From a virus: DNA of 64,000 nucleotides. Both the position numbers and the translations under genes were made by a program. The stretch lies in the IMG/VR virus record IMGVR_UViG_3300050821_018577, positions 114,859-178,858 of that record. The stretch is one strand, 5' to 3'. The notes beneath the pieces were generated by a model. That model was not told where the DNA came from. It saw nothing but the letters and a program-made list of their open reading frames with translations, and searched no databases. Positions 40,644-46,993 of the stretch are shown here, piece by piece (positions within the stretch are counted from its first letter, which is position 1; each line of letters starts with the position of its first letter).

Positions 40644-40718
40644 GCCGGGATAGCTCAACGGGTAGAGCAGCGCATTGGTAATGCACAGACAGCGGTTCGA
40701 GCCCGCTTCCTGGCCCCA
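40644..40718 (+). tRNA. tRNA-Thr (GGU)
   Basis: Acceptor GCCGGGA/TCCTGGC, anticodon loop TTGGTAA with one mismatch in the anticodon stem, T loop TTCGAGC, encoded CCA. Confidence 0.85.
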
Positions 40719-40730
40719 AAGTTCGAGAGG

Positions 40731-40955
40731 GTGAAGCGCAGACTGCATTATTGCATCGGCTGGGTCGGCGTGAAGCTGTGCAATTTCTCGCGGTATCGGC
40801 CGATAACCGAAATGGAATGCGCAAGCTCAATTCAGTATGCGAGCGCCATGATTGCCTACATGGAGATGCACGGCCAGAAGTCAGCCGGCGAATGGCAGTT
40901 GCGCCAATTTCACAGCTGGATGAACGACATCAAGCAAGGCGCACTGGTCAACTGA
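40731..40955 (+). CDS. Small hypothetical protein
   Basis: A 74-residue protein from the GTG at 40731; upstream starts lie in tRNA-Thr. The C-terminal half is a helix pair (SIQYASAMIAYMEMHGQKSAGEWQ). No family recognised. Confidence 0.5.
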   Translation: MKRRLHYCIGWVGVKLCNFSRYRPITEMECASSIQYASAMIAYMEMHGQKSAGEWQLRQFHSWMNDIKQGALVN

Positions 40956-40962
40956 GTTTCGA

Positions 40963-41037
40963 GCTAGGCTAGTTCCAATGTAGAACGACACATTTGTAAT
41001 GTGTGCGATCGGGGTTCAAGTCCCCGGCCTAGCCCCA
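40963..41037 (+). tRNA. tRNA-Thr (UGU)
   Basis: Acceptor GCTAGGC/GCCTAGC, anticodon arm ACACA-TTTGTAA-TGTGT, T loop TTCAAGT, encoded CCA. A small AGCGGG/CCCGCT hairpin follows before the next tRNA. Confidence 0.9.
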
Positions 41038-41097
41038 AAGTTTGCAGTAAGCGGGCCGGCGGCGCTAAGGAGGCGCGACAGCGACACCCGCTGAAAA

Positions 41098-41173
41098 GGG
41101 CGCGTAGCTCAGTGGGTAGAGCACGCGGTCGATAACCGCGCGGTCCCAGGTTCGATGCCTGGCGCGCCCACCA
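41098..41173 (+). tRNA. tRNA-Ile (GAU)
   Basis: Acceptor GGGCGCG/CGCGCCC, anticodon arm CGCGG-TCGATAA-CCGCG, T loop TTCGATG, encoded CCA. Confidence 0.9.
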
Positions 41174-41183
41174 AAAAGTTTCC

Positions 41184-41258
41184 GGCCCTGTAGCTCAATG
41201 GAAGAGCGGCTGAGTTCTAACCAGCGCGTTGAGAGTTCGAGTCTCTCCGGGGTCACCA
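41184..41258 (+). tRNA. tRNA-Arg (UCU)
   Basis: Acceptor GGCCCTG/CGGGGTC, anticodon loop GTTCTAA with an A-C mismatch at the top of the stem, T loop TTCGAGT, encoded CCA. Confidence 0.85.
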
Positions 41259-41263
41259 CTTTC

Positions 41264-41337
41264 GCGGGTGTCGTCTAGTGGTAAGACACGTGGTTGCCAT
41301 CCACGAAACGCCGGTCCGATTCCGGTCGCTCGCTCCA
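41264..41337 (+). tRNA. tRNA-Gly (GCC)
   Basis: Acceptor GCGGGTG/CGCTCGC, anticodon arm CGTGG-TTGCCAT-CCACG, T loop TCCGATT (C at position 55), encoded CCA. Confidence 0.85.
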
Positions 41338-41347
41338 GATTGGAGGC

Positions 41348-41575
41348 ATGATGTTCATCGTGGTCACAAGGATCCTGAAAGGGCGCACGCCGCAAGAGCG
41401 CACGGTCAAGTGTGCGGTCAACACCGAATTGGTGGCATGGGCTGAACAGACCGGGTGCGGATTTATTCTTGTGAAGATGGCAGGGGACCTTCCGGACGTT
41501 GAAGTCGTAGACGATGAATGGGCCAGTTTAGTTGACAAGCTGGCCGGCCCTGACCATACGGGAGTCAGGCCGTAA
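41348..41575 (+). CDS. Small hypothetical protein
   Basis: A 75-residue protein with GGAGGC before a double ATG. Alternating beta and helix (MFIVVTRIL, TELVAWAEQTGCGFILVKM). No family recognised. Confidence 0.55.
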   Translation: MMFIVVTRILKGRTPQERTVKCAVNTELVAWAEQTGCGFILVKMAGDLPDVEVVDDEWASLVDKLAGPDHTGVRP

Positions 41576-41582
41576 AAAGTTT

Positions 41583-41655
41583 GCGGGTATGGCCGATCGG
41601 TAAGGCGTCGGTCTTCCAAGCCGACTAAGGGGTTCGACTCCCCATATCCGCTCCA
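41583..41655 (+). tRNA. tRNA-Gly (UCC)
   Basis: Acceptor GCGGGTA/TATCCGC, anticodon arm TCGGT-CTTCCAA-GCCGA, T loop TTCGACT, encoded CCA. Confidence 0.88.
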
Positions 41656-41660
41656 AATGT

Positions 41661-41867
41661 TCTCGGTGCCTAGCGTGGTCAGGCACGGACTCGGGAGGAA
41701 ATGACTGGTGGAACTGTGGGAGGGTCGGCGGATGCAAGCCTTGGGCCGAGGAGCCGTCCGAAGTACAAAACTCCGTAGAGAGGCTTGGTCAGACTTCCGC
41801 AAACGTTCTGTACCCACGCACTGGACAGGCCGCTATAATGCCCGAGGGTTATAACTAGGCACCGGGA
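41661..41867 (+). ncRNA. Candidate ~207-nt structured RNA with a 13-bp closing helix
   Basis: TCTCGGTGCCTAG (41661-41673) pairs with CTAGGCACCGGGA (41855-41867), 13 pairs with one wobble. Inside, CTCGGG (41690-41695) pairs with CCCGAG (41841-41846), and GCGTGG pairs with CCACGC (41814-41819) as an alternative or tertiary contact. There is no convincing frame. The GGAGGAAA and ACAGGCCGCTATAA segments recall RNase P conserved regions, but the long-range helix expected of that RNA was not found. Confidence 0.6.
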
Positions 41868-41938
41868 CAAATTTAGGGTATAAGTATAGAATCAGCCATG
41901 TCGAGAAGATGCGGTCGTATCGACGTGGACATTACCGC

Positions 41939-42013
41939 AGGAGAGTAAGATAACGGTAGTCGCCGGGTCTCCAAAACCTTGGAGTGGGGGTTCGAATCCT
42001 CCCTTTCCTGCCA
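41939..42013 (+). tRNA. tRNA-Trp (CCA)
   Basis: Acceptor AGGAGAG/CTTTCCT, anticodon loop CTCCAAA, T loop TTCGAAT, G73 and encoded CCA. The D stem and lower anticodon stem are weak. Confidence 0.8.
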
Positions 42014-42031
42014 AAGTTATTTGGTGCCGTG

Positions 42032-42250
42032 ATGGAGGTTACGAACAAGAAGCCATGTTCGAGCGGAAAGCGAAAGATTCTTGACAGGCCTTCCGCAGAA
42101 GCTTCGGCTGAGCGGCGCACTGAGGCATTCGGACCCAGATTCGTTTATAAGTGTGGGGAATGCGGCTATTATCATTTGACAAGCCGCCGCCAGCCACGGA
42201 GTCGCAATGAGCAACGTGCGGATCACGAAAGAAGGGCTGAAATATTTTGA
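42032..42250 (+). CDS. Small zinc-knuckle protein
   Basis: A 72-residue protein from the ATG at 42032. KPCSSGKRKILDRPSAEASAERR is followed by YKCGECGYYHLTSR, a CxxC-plus-His motif common in short phage zinc proteins. It overlaps the next gene by 44 bases. Confidence 0.55.
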   Translation: MEVTNKKPCSSGKRKILDRPSAEASAERRTEAFGPRFVYKCGECGYYHLTSRRQPRSRNEQRADHERRAEIF

Positions 42251-42845
42251 AGGTGACAGCGTCGAGCTGGTTCGCACGTTTCTCGGTAAGTTGCGTTGTA
42301 CCTGCGCGATTGACCTGGGCGTGACGCTTGGCGATATCTTTGCGGCCGTTGAACGAGACAGGCCGTTGAAACATTTTATTGGCGGCTACTCCTGGTGCGA
42401 TATGGACGCATTCCACCAGGAGGCCAAGCTGCCATCGGCGAAACCTTCGGACTTGTTGTACATCGATGTTTCATCGCATTTTGAGTTCGGAGAAGGTTGG
42501 ATTATCGACGTGCATGGAATCGGCAAAGATGAGCACGCTATGGGAAACCGTTCTTACGCAATCGATTTCACGCCGGTCAACGATTTAGCGCATTTGGAGG
42601 TACGATTGACTGAGGAATGTGCCGTCTTTGACGAGAATTTAAAAGAGATTGGCAAATCCAAGGTTTATTTTTCCTTGCTCGACGTTCTTGGCGAGATTTA
42701 TTTTGAGGTCAGCTTCCATGGCAATCCGCGAGACAGGAACGAAAAGTCCGCAGAACTATTGCAAGCGGTAAAAGAGATAGAATCCGGCGAAGCGAAGCTT
42801 ACGCCATGGGAGGATCTGAAACCCAGCAAGACGACAGTAAATTGA
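42207..42845 (+). CDS. Hypothetical protein, 212 residues
   Basis: A mixed alpha/beta protein with no recognisable motif. Notable segments are DLLYIDVSSHFEFGEGWIIDVHG and ECAVFDENLKEIGKSKVYF, which look like a beta-sheet core. It is the longest plain gene in the tRNA island. An overlapping start with the zinc-knuckle gene suggests coupling. Confidence 0.6.
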   Translation: MSNVRITKEGLKYFEGDSVELVRTFLGKLRCTCAIDLGVTLGDIFAAVERDRPLKHFIGGYSWCDMDAFHQEAKLPSAKPSDLLYIDVSSHFEFGEGWIIDVHGIGKDEHAMGNRSYAIDFTPVNDLAHLEVRLTEECAVFDENLKEIGKSKVYFSLLDVLGEIYFEVSFHGNPRDRNEKSAELLQAVKEIESGEAKLTPWEDLKPSKTTVN

Positions 42846-42849
42846 GTTC

Positions 42850-42935
42850 GGGCCCTTGGCGTAATTGGCAGCCGCAGCTGGCTCAAAATCAGCCGCCCTA
42901 GTGGCGTGAAGGTTCGAGTCCTTCAGGGCCCACCA
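42850..42935 (+). tRNA. tRNA-Leu (CAA)
   Basis: Class II tRNA. Acceptor GGGCCCT/AGGGCCC, anticodon arm GCTGG-CTCAAAA-TCAGC, a CGCC/GGCG variable arm, T loop TTCGAGT, encoded CCA. Confidence 0.92.
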
Positions 42936-42950
42936 AATTCAGGAGAAGCA

Positions 42951-43109
42951 ATGGTCAAGAGAGTTAACGAGCAAGCCAAGAAAAAAGCGGCAAGGCAAAT
43001 CGCTGAAATCGCATACAGTTACTTGGCACAACTTCCCGAGGCGGAACAGGAGCGCCGAATAGAACGTATTGAGAAAATAAAGATTCGGTCCCGTCGTCCA
43101 ACTGGATAG
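42951..43109 (+). CDS. Small basic helical protein ending inside tRNA-Arg
   Basis: A 52-residue lysine/arginine-rich protein with CAGGAG before ATG. Its stop TAG lies 20 bases inside the following tRNA-Arg gene, so the two genes overlap. Confidence 0.45.
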   Translation: MVKRVNEQAKKKAARQIAEIAYSYLAQLPEAEQERRIERIEKIKIRSRRPTG

Positions 43110-43162
43110 GACATCGGCCTCCGGAGCCGACGACCGCGGTTCGACTCCGCGCGGGACCGCCA
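43087..43162 (+). tRNA. tRNA-Arg (CCG)
   Basis: Acceptor GGTCCCG/CGGGACC, anticodon arm TCGGC-CTCCGGA-GCCGA, T loop TTCGACT, encoded CCA. Confidence 0.9.
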
Positions 43163-43182
43163 TGAATTTGCGGAGGATAACG

Positions 43183-43431
43183 ATGACGAAACGGCCAATC
43201 GAACCGAGGGACCGATACCAGGAGGGCCAATCGGCTGAGCCGCAACCAGATGTTCATGACACCATCACTGGCGGTGTGCCTGGCCAACAAGTCATGCAAA
43301 CCACGGAAGTGAAGGCTCCTGAACCTGAGACGAAATCAGTGCAGCCAGCGTGTGGCGAATGCGGGAGTACGGCCATCGAGATTAGCGGCGGGATCCGCCA
43401 TTGTACGAAGTGTGGCCATGCATTCGCTTAA
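43183..43431 (+). CDS. Proline-rich protein with C-terminal zinc ribbon
   Basis: An 82-residue protein behind CGGAGG. A polar Pro/Glu spacer leads to a C-terminal ribbon CGECGSTA...GGIRHCTKCGHAFA. The same layout and GG(I/M)xxCxxCGH ending occur in the gene at 47600 and, in part, at 37221. Confidence 0.6.
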   Translation: MTKRPIEPRDRYQEGQSAEPQPDVHDTITGGVPGQQVMQTTEVKAPEPETKSVQPACGECGSTAIEISGGIRHCTKCGHAFA

Positions 43432-43440
43432 AAGAGATTT

Positions 43441-43515
43441 GCTTCCGTCCCGTAATGGATAACGGCCCTGACTACGAATCAGGTCATGGAGGTTCAAGTC
43501 CTCTCGGGAGCACCA
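43441..43515 (+). tRNA. tRNA-Arg (ACG)
   Basis: Acceptor GCTTCCG/CGGGAGC, anticodon arm CCTGA-CTACGAA-TCAGG, T loop TTCAAGT, encoded CCA. A34 would need host tRNA adenosine deaminase to become inosine. Confidence 0.9.
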
Positions 43516-43524
43516 GATTGTCAT

Positions 43525-43600
43525 AGGGGATTCGCCAAGCGGTCTAAGGCACTGGTCCTACAAACCAGCATCCCGAGTTCGAATCTCGGATCCCCTACCA
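43525..43600 (+). tRNA. tRNA, probable Val (UAC), C33
   Basis: Acceptor AGGGGAT/ATCCCCT, anticodon arm CTGGT-CCTACAA-ACCAG, T loop TTCGAAT, encoded CCA. The body looks like a tRNA-Gln, so identity is uncertain. Position 33 is C. Confidence 0.75.
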
Positions 43601-43607
43601 AAAGTTT

Positions 43608-43692
43608 GCGCGAGTGGCGTAATGGCAGCCGCGGCAGTCTTAGGAACTGCTGTCCTTGTGACGTGGAGGTTCGACTCCTCTCTCGCGCACCA
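43608..43692 (+). tRNA. tRNA-Leu (UAG)
   Basis: Class II tRNA. Acceptor GCGCGAG/CTCGCGC, anticodon arm GCAGT-CTTAGGA-ACTGC, long variable arm, T loop TTCGACT, encoded CCA. Confidence 0.9.
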
Positions 43693-43707
43693 GTTTAGGA
43701 GCAGAAA

Positions 43708-43827
43708 ATGAAACCGCAGAACAAAGCAGAAATCCGGAAAGAAATTGCAGCGCGTAAACGGATCAACCGGAAAGCGGAACGCAAACAATTCGGATGCACC
43801 GTTCGCGTGACCGTGAAAACGGCATGA
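43708..43827 (+). CDS. Small basic protein
   Basis: A 39-residue protein behind TAGGAGC. Thirteen lysine or arginine residues point to nucleic-acid binding. It overlaps the next gene by four bases (ATGA). Confidence 0.4.
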   Translation: MKPQNKAEIRKEIAARKRINRKAERKQFGCTVRVTVKTA

Positions 43828-44135
43828 GCTACATCATTCCGATTCTTCTTGCGGTTCTGGTCGCGCGCATCGGGAGATTCTTCGCTTCAACCGGTAGCAC
43901 GCGCCCTGAGCATTGGGAGAAAACGTGGCGGTGCGATTCGACAACCGAAGTTTCTTCGTGTGGCGCGATATGTCATCGCATTCGTGGCCATTGGGGCTCG
44001 CATCGTACTGCATCGAGCGGAGCGTTGGGCTGGTATCATGAATGGAAAGGTGAAGGCAAAGTCGTCCGCGTTATAGGGCTCGGGAAAACATATGAGGTCA
44101 GGGACCGTCACTACGGCGGAGGCACTTGCGTATAG
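43824..44135 (+). CDS. Small membrane-anchored protein
   Basis: A 103-residue protein from the ATG at 43824. Residues 2-20 are a membrane anchor (YIIPILLAVLVARIGRFF); the rest has three cysteines (CDS, CGAIC) and a GSHRTA segment. Function unknown. Confidence 0.5.
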   Translation: MSYIIPILLAVLVARIGRFFASTGSTRPEHWEKTWRCDSTTEVSSCGAICHRIRGHWGSHRTASSGALGWYHEWKGEGKVVRVIGLGKTYEVRDRHYGGGTCV

Positions 44136-44332
44136 AACCTTACTTGCGCTGGCATCCAGTGACGGGCGGTTATGTGGGGCAAGCCGAAATTTGTGTCATG
44201 GCCTCGCGCATTCCTGATTCTGATTGTTATCACGAATTGAATCGGCTTACGATGGAGAGGGTCCACGAAATTGCGTTGGAAGATAAAGTTTCGGGAAAGA
44301 TGGACGAATCGGCTAAGTCCACCAGTCCGTAA
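44126..44332 (+). CDS. Possible small protein ending inside tRNA-Tyr
   Basis: A 68-residue frame from a TTG start, with protein-like text WHPVTGGYVGQAEICVMASRIP. An internal ATG at 44198 is an alternative start. Its stop lies 40 bases inside tRNA-Tyr, as for two other frames of the island. Confidence 0.4.
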   Translation: MRIEPYLRWHPVTGGYVGQAEICVMASRIPDSDCYHELNRLTMERVHEIALEDKVSGKMDESAKSTSP

Positions 44333-44380
44333 AACTGGCGCTCTGCGAGCATGTGAGTTCAACTCTCACCTTTCCCACCA
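44293..44380 (+). tRNA. tRNA-Tyr (GUA), C33
   Basis: Class II tRNA. Acceptor GGGAAAG/CTTTCCC, anticodon arm CCAGT-CCGTAAA-ACTGG, long variable arm, T loop TTCAACT, encoded CCA. Position 33 is C. Confidence 0.88.
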
Positions 44381-44394
44381 GTTGGAGGTTTGTT

Positions 44395-44568
44395 ATGAGC
44401 CATGAAGTTTTAATCAGGCGCACGATTTACGTTTCGGAATGCGAATGCGGCAGCCGCGAAGAACGCACAGAGAATCCGCCAAAAGAGCGCCTGTGCCCAT
44501 GCGGCAAGTGGGTGCCGTTCCAAGAAGTTTCTTACACCGGCCCGGAATTGGCGAAAATCAAACTTTGA
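44395..44568 (+). CDS. Small zinc-ribbon protein
   Basis: A 57-residue protein behind TGGAGG. CECGSR and CPCGKW pairs, 17 residues apart, form a zinc ribbon. Its stop touches tRNA-Phe. Function unknown. Confidence 0.5.
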   Translation: MSHEVLIRRTIYVSECECGSREERTENPPKERLCPCGKWVPFQEVSYTGPELAKIKL

Positions 44569-44643
44569 CCCAGGTTAGCTCAACGGCAGAGCTCCGGCTT
44601 GAAGCACCGGCGATTTTCGGTTCGACTCCGAGGCCTGGGACCA
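44569..44643 (+). tRNA. tRNA-Phe (GAA)
   Basis: Acceptor CCCAGGT/GCCTGGG, anticodon loop TTGAAGC with a C-A mismatch at 31:39, T loop TTCGACT, encoded CCA. The next 138 bases have no gene, only a CGCGCAC/GTGCGCG hairpin (44651-44678). Confidence 0.82.
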
Positions 44644-44781
44644 TTTTACTCGCGCACCGTTCGCCGTTCGAGTGCGCGGGCATTAACGGCGCGTTGAGCA
44701 ACCAACGACATTGGCCAACCACAAACCTCGTGATATGTAGGGGTGACAGTCGGGAGAGACCGGCAAACGATTGGAGGATCG

Positions 44782-45378
44782 ATGCTCAAACAAATTAGCG
44801 CCGGATTCCTGTTTTTGTTTCTGGCCGGCAGCGCCTATGGCCAAGCGATGCAACTGCCTCCGGCTGGCGACCCATGGTGGGATTCCGATGCAGGCCAAGG
44901 GTTCATTGCCAGTTATGAAGGCACGCCGTGGTTTGAAGCGCTGGCATCCATGTCGAACTGCGACCAATCGTTGTGGAAGCATGTCTACAAGCCGAAGCGC
45001 CTGGTCGTAAAAGCTGCGTGCGTCACGGTGACGGGAACGATCGAGGACGCCACAGCCACAGAAAAGACCCATCACAAGGATGGCCAGCGCCACGAAGGGG
45101 ATGGTGACGGCCACGGATGGCTGAAACTAGACCCCGGCCAGGAGCAATATCTCAATGCAGGCAATAAGAGCAACGAAGGCGGAAATCTGGTGTTTGAGGT
45201 CATCTGCCAGTTTCCGGTCCGCCAGGCCGATGCCAAGGCCGCCTGCAAGGGTTATAAGAATACGGTGAAGATACCGCCGGTAGGGTCGCATGTTAAAATC
45301 ACTGGTCCCTGGGTGCAGGATAAAGAACACCAGAAGTGGTTCGAGATTCATCCAGTGACGAAGATAGAAGTGATTTGA
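44782..45378 (+). CDS. Exported protein
   Basis: A 198-residue protein with TTGGAGG before the ATG and a clear signal peptide (ISAGFLFLFLAGSAYGQ, about 21 residues). The mature part has HGWLKLDPGQEQYLN and ends WFEIHPVTKIEVI, which looks like an OB-like beta domain. Four cysteines may form disulfides. No family recognised; likely periplasmic. Confidence 0.65.
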   Translation: MLKQISAGFLFLFLAGSAYGQAMQLPPAGDPWWDSDAGQGFIASYEGTPWFEALASMSNCDQSLWKHVYKPKRLVVKAACVTVTGTIEDATATEKTHHKDGQRHEGDGDGHGWLKLDPGQEQYLNAGNKSNEGGNLVFEVICQFPVRQADAKAACKGYKNTVKIPPVGSHVKITGPWVQDKEHQKWFEIHPVTKIEVI

Positions 45379-45382
45379 TTTC

Positions 45383-45458
45383 GGTGGCGTGGAGGAAAGG
45401 CTAACTCACTTCCCTGTCACGGAAGAGACTGCGGGTTCGAGCCCCGTCGCCACCGCCA
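45383..45458 (+). tRNA. tRNA-Asp (GUC)
   Basis: Acceptor GGTGGCG/CGCCACC, anticodon arm CTTCC-CTGTCAC-GGAAG, T loop TTCGAGC, G73, encoded CCA. Confidence 0.9.
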
Positions 45459-45466
45459 AATTCTGA

Positions 45467-46102
45467 ATGGTCAGAGGAACGCACAACCTGTTTGGCGACG
45501 AAGCGGACGCTCTTGTTGCCGTGGAACGTCAATTGGAGTTCCTTGCGCACTATGAGAAATTCCAGAGATTCATTCCGAGTAGTTTGGTGGAAGCATCGCT
45601 GCTCGATGGACAGACCGGAGACAACCGTGTTTTCCGGTTCAAGGATCTCGGCGACCGCGAATTGATGCTGCTTCCAGAAGTTACTGGAGTCGCGCGCCAA
45701 TGGTTTCGTGAACACGGAAAGGCGCTGCCGAAGCCGGTCAAGCTCTATTACACGGCGCGCTGCTATCGCTATGACCGACCGCAACGCGGACGCTATCGGG
45801 AGTTCACGCAGTTCGGTATTGAGATGATGCCGTCGAACGGCGCTGGGCCAGCAGAGATACTGCCTCGATGGCTGGATTATCTCGGCCTGTTTTATGAATT
45901 TCGCGATGGTGTCGACCGCGGGCAGGCGTATTATAGCCGTAGCGGCTTTGAAATTTGGGCGGCAGGAATGCAAATCGCCGGCGGCGGCCCCTACGGAGAG
46001 GGCGCCGGCTTCGCCATCGGGATCGAGCGGCTAATGATTGCGCTCGAGGAACAAAAAGTTTCTGGCTCTGTAGCTCAGTCTGGAAGAGCAGCGGGCTCAT
46101 AA
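45467..46102 (+). CDS. Minimal histidyl-tRNA synthetase-like protein
   Basis: The 211-residue product resembles the catalytic core of HisRS. Motif 2 is YYTARCYRYDRPQRGRYREF, the histidine-specific loop is VDRGQAYYSRSGFEI, and motif 3 is GEGAGFAIGIERL. The insertion domain and the C-terminal anticodon-binding domain are missing. It could be a HisZ-like paralogue or a reduced synthetase. The reading frame continues into tRNA-Met and stops at TAA formed by its anticodon loop (CTCATAA). The last dozen residues are thus encoded by tRNA sequence. Confidence 0.72.
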   Translation: MVRGTHNLFGDEADALVAVERQLEFLAHYEKFQRFIPSSLVEASLLDGQTGDNRVFRFKDLGDRELMLLPEVTGVARQWFREHGKALPKPVKLYYTARCYRYDRPQRGRYREFTQFGIEMMPSNGAGPAEILPRWLDYLGLFYEFRDGVDRGQAYYSRSGFEIWAAGMQIAGGGPYGEGAGFAIGIERLMIALEEQKVSGSVAQSGRAAGS

Positions 46103-46140
46103 TCCGCGCGTCGTTGGTTCAAATCCAACCGGAGCCACCA
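46064..46140 (+). tRNA. tRNA-Met (CAU), elongator-like
   Basis: Acceptor GGCTCTG/CGGAGCC, anticodon arm GCGGG-CTCATAA-TCCGC, T loop TTCAAAT, encoded CCA. Could be a tRNA-Ile with lysidine; identity is uncertain. The upstream CDS ends inside it. Confidence 0.85.
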
Positions 46141-46155
46141 GTTCGGAGAAGTCAG

Positions 46156-46341
46156 ATGGGTTTATTCATAAAAGAGATAGACACGGAATGGCATTTCGGC
46201 GAACCAATTCCAATTATCCGCGAGAGGGTTGTCACCTTCCAGGCAGATGGCCATGAATTGGATCTCATCCTTGCTGCGATGAAACGGACGACGCGACCGG
46301 TTATCGATGTGGAACCGTCGCCGGCAGTTCCGCATTCCTAA
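46156..46341 (+). CDS. Small hypothetical protein
   Basis: A 61-residue protein from the ATG at 46156 behind GGAG. It has KEIDTEWHFGEPIPI and HELDLILAAMKRTTRP. No family recognised. Confidence 0.5.
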   Translation: MGLFIKEIDTEWHFGEPIPIIRERVVTFQADGHELDLILAAMKRTTRPVIDVEPSPAVPHS

Positions 46342-46348
46342 AAGTTTT

Positions 46349-46434
46349 GGAGAGGTGTGGCGAATGGTAAGCCAACGGTTTGCTAAATCGTCGTGCGAAA
46401 GCACATGCAGGTTCAAGTCCTGTCCTCTCCGCCA
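46349..46434 (+). tRNA. tRNA-Ser (GCU)
   Basis: Class II tRNA. Acceptor GGAGAGG/CCTCTCC, anticodon arm ACGGT-TTGCTAA-ATCGT, GTGC/GCAC variable arm, T loop TTCAAGT, encoded CCA. Confidence 0.9.
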
Positions 46435-46437
46435 GCT

Positions 46438-46557
46438 ATGAAGATAAAGATACTCGGTCTGCTTCCGCCCAAGCGTTTCATGAAGCGGTTTCGCCGCGAG
46501 CAAGAGATTGCGAAAAAGATTACGGCGAAGCTGAAACGTGATAAGATTCGGCCATGA
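46438..46557 (+). CDS. Possible very small basic protein
   Basis: A 39-residue lysine/arginine-rich frame starting four bases after the tRNA-Ser end. It has no ribosome binding site; translation is doubtful. Confidence 0.3.
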   Translation: MKIKILGLLPPKRFMKRFRREQEIAKKITAKLKRDKIRP

Positions 46558-46593
46558 CAAACGAATCATCATCGCACTCTCCATCGAACCGGT

Positions 46594-46681
46594 GGAAGAG
46601 TGGCCGAGGTGGTCAAGGCGCTAGTCCCGAAAACTAGTTCACCTTCGGGTGTTGTGGGTTCGAACCCCACCTCTTCCTCCA
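46594..46681 (+). tRNA. tRNA-Ser (CGA), C33
   Basis: Class II tRNA. Acceptor GGAAGAG/CTCTTCC, anticodon arm CTAGT-CCCGAAA-ACTAG, long variable arm, T loop TTCGAAC, encoded CCA. Position 33 is C. Last tRNA of the island. Confidence 0.88.
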
Positions 46682-46739
46682 TTTATCTTTCCTGACACTA
46701 ACAAAAAGGTTTTCTTGACTTTGGAACGAAAATTGCCCA

Positions 46740-46976
46740 ATGATTGCGTCCATGGCGCAAATAGCGCCCAGGGCAATCAGCCTAGACGTTCACCGCATGA
46801 AGCTCTCGCCAGAGAGCCAGGCCCGAGTTATCCATCTTCTGTTTGTCAATGAATTAAGCGTGGACATCGTAGCCCAGCGCATGGGTGTCGGCAAAAGCAC
46901 AATTCGTAGAATTCAAATGGCGCATTGTGAGAAAGTGGATGCGCGAAAGCATCTTGACAATGGCGATAGACGCTAG
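46740..46976 (+). CDS. Helix-turn-helix protein
   Basis: A 78-residue protein with a C-terminal helix-turn-helix: SPESQARVIHLLFVNELSVDIVAQRMGVGKSTIRRIQ resembles the DNA-binding half of transposase or resolvase regulators. An AT-rich leader with TTGACT (46714) precedes it. It is the first gene after the tRNA island and before a ParB-like gene; a regulatory role is likely. Confidence 0.6.
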   Translation: MIASMAQIAPRAISLDVHRMKLSPESQARVIHLLFVNELSVDIVAQRMGVGKSTIRRIQMAHCEKVDARKHLDNGDRR

Positions 46977-46993
46977 CCACGTTATCGTATAGG

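Noticed and set aside
41661-41867. A phage RNase P RNA
   Set aside because: Short look-alike segments exist, but no long-range P4 pairing could be made and the length is about half of normal. Kept only as an unknown RNA.
44644-44781. An isolated CGACATTGGCCA resembling the end of an array unit
   Set aside because: No matching upstream TACTG, TACATG or paired helix was found, so it is probably chance.
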